From positions 1 through 16,013 of the forward strand of contig MHIV01000033.1 of assembly GCA_001817685.1 (NCBI GenBank): a DNA stretch of 16,013 nt, written 5' to 3'. Source of the DNA: Candidatus Colwellbacteria bacterium RIFCSPHIGHO2_02_FULL_45_17 (lineage in GTDB: Bacteria > Patescibacteriota > Minisyncoccia > UBA6257 > Colwellbacteraceae). Positions 7,401-13,359 of the stretch are shown piece by piece (positions within the stretch are counted from its first letter, which is position 1; every line of letters starts with the position of its first letter). Below the pieces are notes generated by a model that made no database searches, was not told the origin of the DNA, and saw nothing but the letters and a program-made list of their open reading frames with translations. The position numbers and the translations under genes are program-made.

Positions 7401-8073
7401 GGCTCTTATCGCCTCTACCCTGCTTTACTGGTTGCGATCAGGCGGTTTCTCTTTTTGGGTGGCGCTAGTTTTCATCCTAGCGTTCGGAGTTTTCTATCTA
7501 AGACCGATGCTTAACAATGGAAAGTTTATACCCTCCTCGCTCGCCCTCCTGTCTATCCCGTTTTTCTCTCCGGTTCTCGCAAGCGGAGGAGAATTTCTAT
7601 TTATCACATCATGGGGCGTTTCTTTCTTCATATTGCTCGGAGTTAAAAATCTCGTCTTAATACAGCGCCAAAAGGCATATCGAATTGTGCATTTCGGCAT
7701 AATAGCGGCACTCGGAACTCTTCTTATAGAACGCTTCGGACTCACATCGCAGGGGCTTGTGTTCATAGCGCTTTTTCTTATGTTCAGGGAGTTTTACTCG
7801 ACTGTCACAGAGTCTGAAGGGGAGCGCCCGACTCTTATAGCGGCACTCGAGGCATTCATGTTTATAGAGATTGCCTGGATAATACTGTTCCTATCAGTGG
7901 ATGTGCTTATTGGCGGCGCATTTCTGACACTCTTTGTTTTTATTTTTCACGACACAACCACACATAGACTCGCGGGCAGCTTATCCAGGGCAATCGTAGT
8001 GAGAAACGCGGTTCTATTCGCGGCCCTGACCATTCTAATCTCCGCTTTGTCTGCAATTGGAGCTCTTGTTTAG
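7345..8073 (+). CDS. Polytopic membrane protein of unknown function
   Basis: 242 residues, extremely hydrophobic, with about eight or nine candidate membrane segments (around 17-30, 36-53, 63-80, 84-105, 112-128, 136-150, 164-186, 188-203, 217-240) and short charged loops. I recognise no family motif. The ATG at 7345 overlaps the end of the clpB-like gene by 56 bp in another frame. The next in-frame start candidate, TTG at 7432, would remove the first hydrophobic segment, so the overlapping ATG is preferred. With no space for its own terminator or promoter, it is probably translated from the clpB transcript. Real gene status is supported by the long hydrophobic pattern and the neat fit before the next promoter; function cannot be assigned. 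Confidence 0.75.
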   Translation: MGARLKSASINQTLRLALKALIASTLLYWLRSGGFSFWVALVFILAFGVFYLRPMLNNGKFIPSSLALLSIPFFSPVLASGGEFLFITSWGVSFFILLGVKNLVLIQRQKAYRIVHFGIIAALGTLLIERFGLTSQGLVFIALFLMFREFYSTVTESEGERPTLIAALEAFMFIEIAWIILFLSVDVLIGGAFLTLFVFIFHDTTTHRLAGSLSRAIVVRNAVLFAALTILISALSAIGALV

Positions 8074-8101
8074 AGAAAAGTAGCCGCTCGGCCAACGCCT
8101 A

Positions 8102-8129
8102 TTTACTTTTATTAGTTTGGGCGTATTAT
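8102..8129 (+). promoter_or_regulatory. Probable rny promoter
   Basis: TTTACT (8102-8107), a 16-bp spacer, and TATTAT (8124-8129), predicting a start near 8136 and a leader of about 33 nt. The -35 overlaps the right arm of a weak inverted repeat, AAAAGTA (8076-8082) with TACTTTT (8104-8110), which might end the upstream transcript. Confidence 0.5.
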
Positions 8130-8168
8130 GGTTCCAAAGCGTCATGAATAAATACTCAATAATCAATC

Positions 8169-9692
8169 ATGTTAAACGAACCACTAGTAGTGGTAGGGAT
8201 TGCTATTGTGGCAATAGCAGCCGGCTACTTCATTCGATATACGATAGGAGCGCGAAGGATAAACTCCCTGGAGAACAAGCTTCAGGAGGACTTAAGGAAA
8301 GCTAAAAACAAAGCTCAAGATATTGTTCTTGAGGCGAAAAATAAAGCAGTAGAGCTTCTCGACGAAGCTAAGGAAGAAGACAAAGAAAGAAAAGCGAGCT
8401 TGGATCGCTTGGAAGAGCGTTTCCTAAAGAAAGACGAAGAGTTCGGACGAAAAGAAGACGAATTCAGAAAAGAGCGTGAGAGACTCGAAAAACAGACACA
8501 AGAACTCGCTGAGTCTGCTAATGAAATAGAAAAAATCAGAGAAAGGGCAACGGAGGCGCTTGCCGAGGCAGCCGGGCTTACTAAAGAAGAGGCAAAGCAG
8601 AAGTTATTGACCGAAATTCAAAACGAGCACAGAGAAGAACTAGCGAAAACCATAGCCAACCTAGCTCGTGAGAGAAACGAAGAGGTTGAAAAGAAAAGCG
8701 TTGAGATTATTACGGCGGCGATGCAAAGATACTCCCGATCGCATGTGTCCGAACTTACAACGTCCGTGTTCACGCTTCCCTCGGAAGATCTGAAAGGAAA
8801 AATCATTGGTAGGGAAGGGAGAAACATTAGAACCTTAGAAAGGATGACGGGGACAGAGTTCATAATAGACGAAACACCGGAAAGCATAATAATTTCTTCG
8901 TTCGATCCGCTAAGGCGCGAGATTGCAAGGCTTACACTTCAGAAACTTATAAAAGACGGGCGTATACAGCCGGCAAAGATTGAAGAGAAAGTGGAAGAAG
9001 CGAAATCTGAAATAGAGCAAAGAATGCAAGAAATAGGGGAAGAAGCGGCCCAGGAAATAGGAGTCTACGATTTTCCAAAGGAAATAGTACAACTTTTGGG
9101 AAGACTAAATTTTCGTACCAGCTTCGGACAGAATGTGCTTACGCATTCGATAGAAATGGCGCACCTTGCCGGCATGATAGCGGCCGAGCTCGGTGCGAAT
9201 GTAGATGTTGCGAAAAAGGGAGCTCTTCTGCATGATATAGGAAAAGCAATTGACCACGAAGTGCCGGGTACCCACGTGGAGCTAGGCAGAAAGATTCTCA
9301 AGAAATACGGGATAGACACTGCCGTGATTGCTGCGATGGAATCTCACCACGAAGAATATCCGTTTTCTACGCCAGAATCATTTATAGTCGCTGCGGTTGA
9401 TGCGCTCTCTGCAGCGCGCCCAGGCGCAAGGCGAGGGACACTAGAAAGCTATGTAAAACGTCTGGAAGACCTAGAGCGTATTGCTATGGAATTTAAGGGT
9501 GTTAAGCAGGCATATGCCGTTTCGGCGGGACGAGAATTGAGGGTTTTCGTAGTGCCAGAGCAAATAGATGACTTTATGGCTCTACAATTGGCGAGAGACG
9601 TTGCGGCGAAAATCCAATCCGAGTTAAAATACCCAGGCGAGATTAAGGTGAACGTTATAAGAGAAGTAAGGGCCGTAGAGTACGCGAAATAG
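8169..9692 (+). CDS. rny: Ribonuclease Y
   Basis: Membrane-anchored endoribonuclease that starts bulk mRNA decay. 507 residues, near the usual family length of about 510-520. Domain order is canonical: an N-terminal membrane helix (about 5-24); a long charged coiled coil rich in Glu/Lys (about 30-185); a KH RNA-binding domain with the GxxG loop GREG (214-217) inside KIIGREGRNIRTLE; and an HD phosphohydrolase domain with His355-Asp356 in LLHDIGKAIDHEVPG, the metal-binding catalytic centre. The ATG at 8169 gives the expected short exposed tail before the membrane helix; no Shine-Dalgarno is visible. A small inverted repeat (ACAGG/CCTGT, 9697-9714) follows the stop but is a poor terminator. Confidence 0.97.
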   Translation: MLNEPLVVVGIAIVAIAAGYFIRYTIGARRINSLENKLQEDLRKAKNKAQDIVLEAKNKAVELLDEAKEEDKERKASLDRLEERFLKKDEEFGRKEDEFRKERERLEKQTQELAESANEIEKIRERATEALAEAAGLTKEEAKQKLLTEIQNEHREELAKTIANLARERNEEVEKKSVEIITAAMQRYSRSHVSELTTSVFTLPSEDLKGKIIGREGRNIRTLERMTGTEFIIDETPESIIISSFDPLRREIARLTLQKLIKDGRIQPAKIEEKVEEAKSEIEQRMQEIGEEAAQEIGVYDFPKEIVQLLGRLNFRTSFGQNVLTHSIEMAHLAGMIAAELGANVDVAKKGALLHDIGKAIDHEVPGTHVELGRKILKKYGIDTAVIAAMESHHEEYPFSTPESFIVAAVDALSAARPGARRGTLESYVKRLEDLERIAMEFKGVKQAYAVSAGRELRVFVVPEQIDDFMALQLARDVAAKIQSELKYPGEIKVNVIREVRAVEYAK

Positions 9693-9710
9693 CATTACAG
9701 GTGAAACGCC

Positions 9711-9739
9711 CTGTCACAGCCCCAAATTTCTGCTATAAT
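9711..9739 (+). promoter_or_regulatory. Strong promoter for the HU gene
   Basis: CTGTCA (9711-9716), an exact 17-bp spacer, and TATAAT (9734-9739) preceded by TGC, forming a full TGnTATAAT extended -10. The predicted start is about 9746, leaving a leader of about 42 nt, longer than for the other genes here. It is the best promoter in the window, as expected for an abundant nucleoid protein. Confidence 0.75.
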
Positions 9740-9787
9740 GGCAACATACGTTATTTGAAAGGTCGAATTCGAATCAAAACTTAACTA

Positions 9788-10063
9788 ATGAGAAAACCAG
9801 AATTAGTCGATGCAGTACACACGGCTGCAAGCCTAGACACAAAAACTCAGGCAGAAGCAGCGGTGGATGCAGTTTTCGACGCAATCACGAAGACACTGTC
9901 GAAAGGTGAGGAAGTAACAATCACCGGCTTTGGAACTTTCAAGGTCTCAAAGAGAGCAGCTCGTCAGGGCGTAAACCCAAGAACAGGCGAGAAAATCCAG
10001 ATTGGCGCTAAGACTGTACCAAGATTTAGCGCAGGAAAGTCTCTAAAGGACGCCGTAGCCTAA
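9788..10063 (+). CDS. hup: HU-family DNA-binding protein
   Basis: 91-residue histone-like protein that binds and bends DNA as a dimer and compacts the nucleoid. Length and pattern match HU/IHF: N-terminal helices (MRKPELVDAV and AEAAVDAVFDAI), then the signature GFGTFKVSKRAARQGVNPRT at about residues 47-66, which covers the start of the DNA-binding arm, and GEKIQIGAK. The C-terminal KSLKDAV helix is standard. It is single-copy and monocistronic: it has its own strong promoter and a strong terminator about 17 bp after the stop. HU is favoured over IHF because no IHF-specific feature is seen, but the two cannot be separated with certainty. Confidence 0.96.
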   Translation: MRKPELVDAVHTAASLDTKTQAEAAVDAVFDAITKTLSKGEEVTITGFGTFKVSKRAARQGVNPRTGEKIQIGAKTVPRFSAGKSLKDAVA

Positions 10064-10079
10064 ATCAAAAAGGTTTAAG

Positions 10080-10113
10080 ACAAGAAATCCCGCTCTACGG
10101 CGGGATTTCTTGT
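10080..10113 (+). terminator. Intrinsic terminator after the HU gene, probably bidirectional
   Basis: A 14-bp perfect stem, left arm 10080-10093 (ending AAATCCCGC) and right arm 10100-10113 (starting GCGGGATTT), with a 6-nt loop TCTACG. The right arm and following bases are T-rich (TTTCTTGTTT), and the minus strand is also T-rich after the stem, so it can also end the leftward transcript of the convergent gene at 10136. Confidence 0.88.
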
Positions 10114-10135
10114 TTGGCCATTACCGAAACTTACA

Positions 10136-10969
10136 TTATTCCAATCCAAGTGTTATCTTAACTGAATTGCTTATTTCTAAGAATAATTCATACGCACTTT
10201 TGACGTTACCTAAACTGGTTTGCAAAAGCATTCGAGGTGCAACCTCCTCAACCACTTCAGCGGTTTCAGCGGTGAGGGGCAGTGTATCTATTTCTGCCTC
10301 TGTGCTACTAGCAATCGTTTCGACTGTAGTTGTAGCCTCTTGCGGCTGAACCGCAAGAATAATCTCACTCGCCTGTAAACGCAGATCTCCAGCATCTGTT
10401 AAAAGAGTGTTTATAGAGTTTATCTGTTCGGTGAACACCCCTGCGTCTATAAGACCGAGAGTCTCAAGCTTTTCAATGTCCGCCGATATTTTTTCAAATC
10501 TCTCCGTAGCAGTTTTAAGGATGTCCTCGCTGTAGAAGACAAGGACAAACTCTACGATGTTCTCGACCCCAGGCGTGTAGGTCGTGTCCCTATAGTCTTT
10601 TACTTTTTGTGCCAGAGCCTGCACTGCCTCAAGATTTTCAAGTGTTGGTGTAGTTGCGAGAGCCTCGGAGTAAAAAGTGTTATATCCCACCAAATCGAGA
10701 AGATACAAAGCTTTTAACTCTGCTCCACGAGTGCCTTCGTCGAACTGCCGGTTGTCTAGGTCGGATGTGAGCTGTGCCACTTTCTCGAGTGCAAGGACAA
10801 GCGCCTTGCCAAGTCCATCTTTTGCCATCTCAAACCGTTCAGTCTCGGTCAGAGACTCATCTTGGTTTATGGCTATGAATAATTCATCTTCCTGTGCAAA
10901 AGAAACGCGGGGATTCATTCCAATCCCCACGAGAATAGCTAAGAGTATTAATATTGTTGTGCGCTTCAT
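10136..10969 (-). CDS. Exported helical protein, last gene of the sigma-factor cluster
   Basis: 277-residue protein with a clear Sec signal peptide: MKRTT, a hydrophobic core, then SFA-QEDE, with predicted cleavage after residue 25. The mature part is almost entirely predicted alpha-helix, rich in Glu, Leu, Ala and Thr. It includes the stretch DYRDTTYTPGVENIVEFVLV followed by Glu/Lys-rich helices, then a Thr/Glu-rich low-complexity segment (about residues 208-245). I recall similar proteins as uncharacterised genes beside sigma factors in Parcubacteria, but cannot name a family. It starts 3 bp after the one-TM protein gene, so it is co-transcribed with the sigma/anti-sigma pair. It is a plausible extracytoplasmic sensor, ligand or effector of that circuit. 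The HU terminator closes the operon. Confidence 0.82.
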   Translation of the reverse strand: MKRTTILILLAILVGIGMNPRVSFAQEDELFIAINQDESLTETERFEMAKDGLGKALVLALEKVAQLTSDLDNRQFDEGTRGAELKALYLLDLVGYNTFYSEALATTPTLENLEAVQALAQKVKDYRDTTYTPGVENIVEFVLVFYSEDILKTATERFEKISADIEKLETLGLIDAGVFTEQINSINTLLTDAGDLRLQASEIILAVQPQEATTTVETIASSTEAEIDTLPLTAETAEVVEEVAPRMLLQTSLGNVKSAYELFLEISNSVKITLGLE

Positions 10970-10972
10970 TGC

Positions 10973-11419
10973 TTAGTACTCAATTACCTGATTTAACAGT
11001 TCATCTATTTCGTCTTCACCATCCAGCATGCCTTCCTGTGAGCTGTCTGCCAGAGCGACAGTTCGACTTGTCCTATCAAAATATTCAATATCATTTAAGC
11101 GAATGTCTATGTCCCCCGTCACCGCGTCAGCCTCACTTACCAGAGCTTCATTGTTTACTCCATGAAGAGTCGGTAGAAACAACGTCTTTAAAGACCCCGC
11201 GACGCTTCCTAGTGCTAGAACAAGTACAAAAACCGCGGTAAGAGTAACAGATGCGGCAAAACTCAATCCGCGAGAAAATATTGTGTTCCTGGTCGTTCTT
11301 TCAATCGGAATTCCCGACTGAGAGGACAAAATTACTGAACGTGAAACGCGCACGAATTCTTCATTCGGCTCGATTGCTCTTAGTCCTCCAAGTTTTTTGA
11401 TAAGTTCGTTTTGCGTCAT
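10973..11419 (-). CDS. Single-pass membrane protein, probable anti-sigma factor
   Basis: 148 residues. A cytoplasmic N-terminal part (1-50) has short helices (NELIKKLGGL, NEEFVRVSRSVIL). One membrane helix (51-75) follows, then an acidic exterior tail (about 76-148, ending GEDEIDELLNQVIEY). Its ATG overlaps the stop of the sigma-factor gene by 4 bp (ATGA), implying translational coupling and near-equal amounts. Gene order, topology and size are those of anti-sigma factors that hold an ECF sigma at the membrane. No zinc-binding HxxxCxxC (ZAS) motif is present, so the sigma-binding fold must be another kind. The role is inferred from context and topology, not from a recognised domain. Confidence 0.78.
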   Translation of the reverse strand: MTQNELIKKLGGLRAIEPNEEFVRVSRSVILSSQSGIPIERTTRNTIFSRGLSFAASVTLTAVFVLVLALGSVAGSLKTLFLPTLHGVNNEALVSEADAVTGDIDIRLNDIEYFDRTSRTVALADSSQEGMLDGEDEIDELLNQVIEY

Positions 11420-11952
11420 GATTCGATTAGCTTCTTCAGGTTCTTTAGCGCTCTGTGCTGGATAACCTTGGTGGCTCCCTCGGTTTTGCCTATGGCCTTC
11501 GCGACCTCTTGGTGGGTAAGCTCGTCCACGAAGCGCATTATAAGAACGTCTTGCTCAATGCCCTTAAGTCTAAAAATAGCTTCGAGCATTACATCCCAAC
11601 CGATTTTCGCATCTAGGCCACTGCCCTGAGTTTCCTTCTCAAGGAGAATGTCGTCCCCAAGTTCATCAATGCTCACTTGGGGTTTTGATCTCCTGTGATG
11701 ATCTATCACGGAATTCCGGGCTATACTGTAAAGCCAACTACTAAACGGGTAACCACGAGACTCGTACGTCTCGATATGCTCCCATGCTTTCAAGAACGTT
11801 TGGTGGGTGAGGTCTTCGGCCTCCTCACGATGGCCTACTTTAACGAGGACAAACCTATAGATCCTGGGCATGTAAAAATCGTACAGTAGGCCAAAAGCCT
11901 CGGCCTCACCCTCCTTAGCCCGGGCGATTAGGTTTTGCTCGTCCTCTAACAT
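11416..11952 (-). CDS. ECF-type RNA polymerase sigma factor
   Basis: 178 residues, the size of extracytoplasmic-function sigma factors with only regions 2 and 4. Region 2 (about 18-90) contains FGLLYDFYMPRIYRFV, EEAEDLTHQTFLKAWEHI (core-polymerase and -10 binding) and SWLYSIARNSVIDHHRR. A linker (about 91-120) is acidic. Region 4 (about 124-176) contains GIEQDVLIMRFVDELTHQEV and a helix-turn-helix, AKAIGKTEGATKVIQHRAL, for -35 recognition. It overlaps its downstream partner by 4 bp. 54 bp separate it from the exported-protein gene at 12007, leaving room for its own promoter. The target regulon cannot be read here. Confidence 0.95.
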   Translation of the reverse strand: MLEDEQNLIARAKEGEAEAFGLLYDFYMPRIYRFVLVKVGHREEAEDLTHQTFLKAWEHIETYESRGYPFSSWLYSIARNSVIDHHRRSKPQVSIDELGDDILLEKETQGSGLDAKIGWDVMLEAIFRLKGIEQDVLIMRFVDELTHQEVAKAIGKTEGATKVIQHRALKNLKKLIES

Positions 11953-11961
11953 TTAAAACGG

Positions 11962-11990
11962 AATGTAACGCCAAATGGTTACGATAGCAA
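11962..11990 (-). promoter_or_regulatory. Candidate promoter of the sigma-factor operon
   Basis: Two overlapping readings on the minus strand. A housekeeping type has TTGCTA (11985-11990), a 17-bp spacer and TACATT (11962-11967), 4/6 matches at each box, predicting a start about 3 nt before the ATG. An ECF-like pair has GTAAC (11978-11982), 17 bp, then CGTT (11957-11960), which would suggest autoregulation. Neither is strong. Confidence 0.4.
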
Positions 11991-12006
11991 TAGCCTAAAC
12001 CAGAGT

Positions 12007-12321
12007 TTATTGCATCGGGCTATCAAGAAGATCAATGCCCATCTGGACACTATCGAACTCCTCCTCGAGCTCACCCTCGTTGAACGATTCTGGGAGTAGA
12101 GCCCCATCGTTAGGCGCTTGGCCTACGGACTCGGAGGATTCGGCCTCGTTGTTTTGTGCTCCGCTTGGAGTCGCACCATTCTCAATATCGTCTCCGCTAA
12201 CAGAATCAACAATTGTCGCAGTTTGTGGTTCGATGTCTGAGCTTGTCGGAGCGTTCCCGAAAAGGGATACTAAAACGATAACCATAACCCCCACAACCAT
12301 TTGTATATTTTCTCTATTCAT
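12007..12321 (-). CDS. Short exported acidic protein upstream of the sigma factor
   Basis: 104 residues with no recognised domain. A short basic N-terminus (MNREN) and a hydrophobic helix (about 7-21) end in FGNAPTSSD; a cleavage site after Ala24 is conceivable, or the helix may serve as an anchor. The rest is highly acidic, rich in Ser, Glu, Asp, Asn and Gly, and probably disordered. It ends in a short helical patch (ELEEEFDSVQMGIDLL). It is the first gene of the leftward group and lies 54 bp before the sigma-factor gene on the same strand, so it may belong to the same circuit as an exported partner. It has a separate TATAAT promoter. An AGTAGG stretch before its ATG is the only Shine-Dalgarno-like sequence noticed in the window, and it is weak. 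Confidence 0.7.
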   Translation of the reverse strand: MNRENIQMVVGVMVIVLVSLFGNAPTSSDIEPQTATIVDSVSGDDIENGATPSGAQNNEAESSESVGQAPNDGALLPESFNEGELEEEFDSVQMGIDLLDSPMQ

Positions 12322-12342
12322 TTAAGACCTACTTATGCATCC

Positions 12343-12348
12343 ATTATA
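12343..12348 (-). promoter_or_regulatory. -10 box (TATAAT) for the exported acidic protein gene
   Basis: A perfect TATAAT on the minus strand, 21 bp before the ATG at 12321. No convincing -35 at 16-18 bp. Predicted leader about 15 nt. Confidence 0.5.
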
Positions 12349-12413
12349 CCCGAGGAGGCAGAATTTATACAGGTTTTATGCGATGCCAGCAACCACGCGA
12401 GTCTTAAGCTCAA

Positions 12414-12440
12414 TTGATTAAACCGCGGCGTTGATATAAA
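12414..12440 (+). promoter_or_regulatory. Probable tRNA-Ser promoter
   Basis: TTGATT (12414-12419) and TATAAA (12435-12440), with a short 15-bp spacer. Predicted start about 12447, 21 nt before the mature tRNA. It is divergent from the promoter of the gene ending at 12007. Confidence 0.5.
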
Positions 12441-12467
12441 AATATGTAGTGACATACGGTCATGAGT

Positions 12468-12557
12468 GGTGAGGTACTCAAGTGGTCGAAGAGGGGAGTT
12501 TGCTAAACTCCTAGGTCGGAGCAATCCGGCGCGAGGGTTCGAATCCCTCCCTCACCG
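12468..12557 (+). tRNA. tRNA-Ser(GCU)
   Basis: 90-nt class II tRNA. The acceptor GGTGAGG (12468-12474) pairs with CCTCACC (12550-12556), with discriminator G. The anticodon stem GGAGT/ACTCC encloses loop TTGCTAA with anticodon GCT (12502-12504), reading AGC/AGU serine codons. The long variable arm (about TAGGTCGGAGCAATCCGGCG) is diagnostic of serine. T arm GAGGG-TTCGAAT-CCCTC. The 3' CCA is not encoded (CAG follows), so a CCA-adding enzyme is needed. Confidence 0.96.
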
Positions 12558-12576
12558 CAGGGGGATATGAGTTTTA

Positions 12577-12615
12577 TCCTCATGGCGAAATTGCGAAAGC
12601 AATTTCTTGTGAGGA
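12577..12615 (+). other. Stem-loop with GAAA tetraloop between two tRNAs
   Basis: An outer helix TCCTCA (12577-12582) with TGAGGA (12610-12615), and after a small internal loop an 8-bp inner helix GAAATTGC (12587-12594) with GCAATTTC (12599-12606), closed by a GAAA tetraloop. It may be the tRNA-Ser terminator (the right arm is followed by TTGT) or a processing signal. Confidence 0.5.
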
Positions 12616-12627
12616 CATCACTCGAAA

Positions 12628-12654
12628 AACAAATAAGAGTAAATCTTATTTGTT
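12628..12654 (+). other. A/T-rich 11-bp inverted repeat between two tRNAs
   Basis: AACAAATAAGA (12628-12638) is an exact inverted repeat of TCTTATTTGTT (12644-12654), with loop GTAAA. On the minus strand it is followed by a short T run, so it would work best as a leftward terminator, although I see no leftward gene ending here. It ends 10 nt before tRNA-Arg. Confidence 0.45.
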
Positions 12655-12664
12655 CTTCTCGTTC

Positions 12665-12736
12665 GTCCTCATAGTTCAACGGATAGAACACGGGATTGCG
12701 GATCCCGTAATGGAGGTTCGATTCCTCCTGGGGACA
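12665..12736 (+). tRNA. tRNA-Arg(GCG)
   Basis: 72-nt tRNA. The acceptor GTCCTCA (12665-12671) pairs with TGGGGAC (12729-12735) with one G-U pair; discriminator A. D stem GTTC/GAAC, with A after GG in the D loop, an arginine identity element. The anticodon stem CGGGA/TCCCG encloses loop TTGCGGA with anticodon GCG (12698-12700), reading CGC and, by wobble, CGU. T arm GGAGG-TTCGATT-CCTCC. No encoded CCA. The usual bacterial anticodon for this box is ACG; see findings. Confidence 0.93.
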
Positions 12737-12760
12737 CAAGAATTTCACTTTTTGATAAGT

Positions 12761-12787
12761 TTGTCCGCACAGAAGCAGCGTGATAAT
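12761..12787 (+). promoter_or_regulatory. Candidate promoter for the three-TM protein gene
   Basis: GATAAT (12782-12787), 5/6 match to the -10 consensus, with a poor -35 candidate TTGTCC (12761-12766) at 15 bp. The -10 lies 8 bp before the ATG at 12796, predicting a leader of about 2 nt. Confidence 0.4.
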
Positions 12788-12795
12788 ATTACGAT

Positions 12796-13140
12796 ATGTA
12801 TCGCGAGATTGATGCTAGCGCCGTTGAGTTTTTTCAAGTAGCCTATTTTCTTATTGTCGTGATTTCTTTGACAGCTTCATTTCTAATTATGAGGAGAGAA
12901 AAGACTACTATTCCTGCAGGGGGCGTCGATACGTCTAGGCTTTCTCGCGGTAAGAGGTGGATCATATTCATGCTGTGCATCATAACGCCGGTGGTTTCAC
13001 AAGCGATTTTTTACTACGGGTGGAAAAACGTTATGCTAAATAAAGCGAAAACGGCAAATCTAATTGGATTTATAGCATACCCGCTTTGGATAGTTACATT
13101 CGGTTTCTTGCGCATTATGCTATTTGGACCAGGTTTTTAG
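12796..13140 (+). CDS. Small three-TM membrane protein
   Basis: 114 residues with no recognised family. Three hydrophobic helices at about 12-32, 55-76 and 87-109 are separated by a basic loop (MRREK, then SRGKRW) and a second short basic loop (KNVMLNKAK). Positive charges favour these loops on the cytoplasmic side at some helices, but topology is uncertain. The gene lies alone between tRNA-Arg and tRNA-Gly. Its ATG follows a -10-like box by only 8 bp, and no Shine-Dalgarno is present. A small hairpin (GCGCT-GCT-AGCGC, 13153-13165) follows the stop. Function unknown; the regular alternation of hydrophobic helices and basic loops supports a real gene. Confidence 0.72.
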   Translation: MYREIDASAVEFFQVAYFLIVVISLTASFLIMRREKTTIPAGGVDTSRLSRGKRWIIFMLCIITPVVSQAIFYYGWKNVMLNKAKTANLIGFIAYPLWIVTFGFLRIMLFGPGF

Positions 13141-13167
13141 TTTGACCCTGTGGCGCTGCTAGCGCTG

Positions 13168-13197
13168 TTGCTCAACCTAGCACTACTCGAATAGAAT
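13168..13197 (+). promoter_or_regulatory. Weak candidate tRNA-Gly promoter
   Basis: TAGAAT (13192-13197), 5/6 match to the -10 consensus, with TTGCTC (13168-13173) 18 bp upstream. The predicted start is about 13204, 27 nt before the tRNA. The -35 is poor, so this is tentative. Confidence 0.35.
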
Positions 13198-13230
13198 GAG
13201 GGTGCGCTGGTCGTTACTTAATCCAGGCAC

Positions 13231-13302
13231 GCGGGCGTCGTATAGTGGCTATTATGTCAGGTTTCCAACCTGAAAACGGGAGTTCGATTCTCCTCGCCCG
13301 CT
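13231..13302 (+). tRNA. tRNA-Gly(UCC)
   Basis: 72-nt tRNA. The acceptor GCGGGCG (13231-13237) pairs perfectly with CGCCCGC (13295-13301), with discriminator T as usual for bacterial tRNA-Gly. The anticodon stem TCAGG/CCTGA encloses loop TTTCCAA with anticodon TCC (13264-13266), reading GGA/GGG. T arm GGGAG-TTCGATT-CTCCT with one G-U. The D stem is weak (GTAT with TTAT). No encoded CCA. Confidence 0.94.
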
Positions 13303-13359
13303 CATAAGACACACGTATCAATTGAATTTTAATGCTGCTTTTGATAGCGTGTAGTGGCG

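Noticed and set aside
8117..8305. 62-codon plus-strand frame upstream of and overlapping rny
   Set aside because: It begins within the rny promoter and overlaps the N-terminus of rny in another frame; no membrane, domain or coding pattern of its own.
9697..9714. ACAGG/CCTGT inverted repeat after rny
   Set aside because: 5-bp stem, no T-tract, and overlaps the -35 of the HU promoter; likely chance.
12333..12524. 63-codon minus-strand frame in the gap and tRNA-Ser region
   Set aside because: Partly antisense to tRNA-Ser and covers two promoters; nothing protein-like.
12503..12748. Minus-strand open frame of 81 codons across the two tRNAs
   Set aside because: It is the antisense of tRNA-Ser, the spacer and tRNA-Arg; its sequence is explained by conserved tRNA arms. 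Frames of this kind are a known false gene call.
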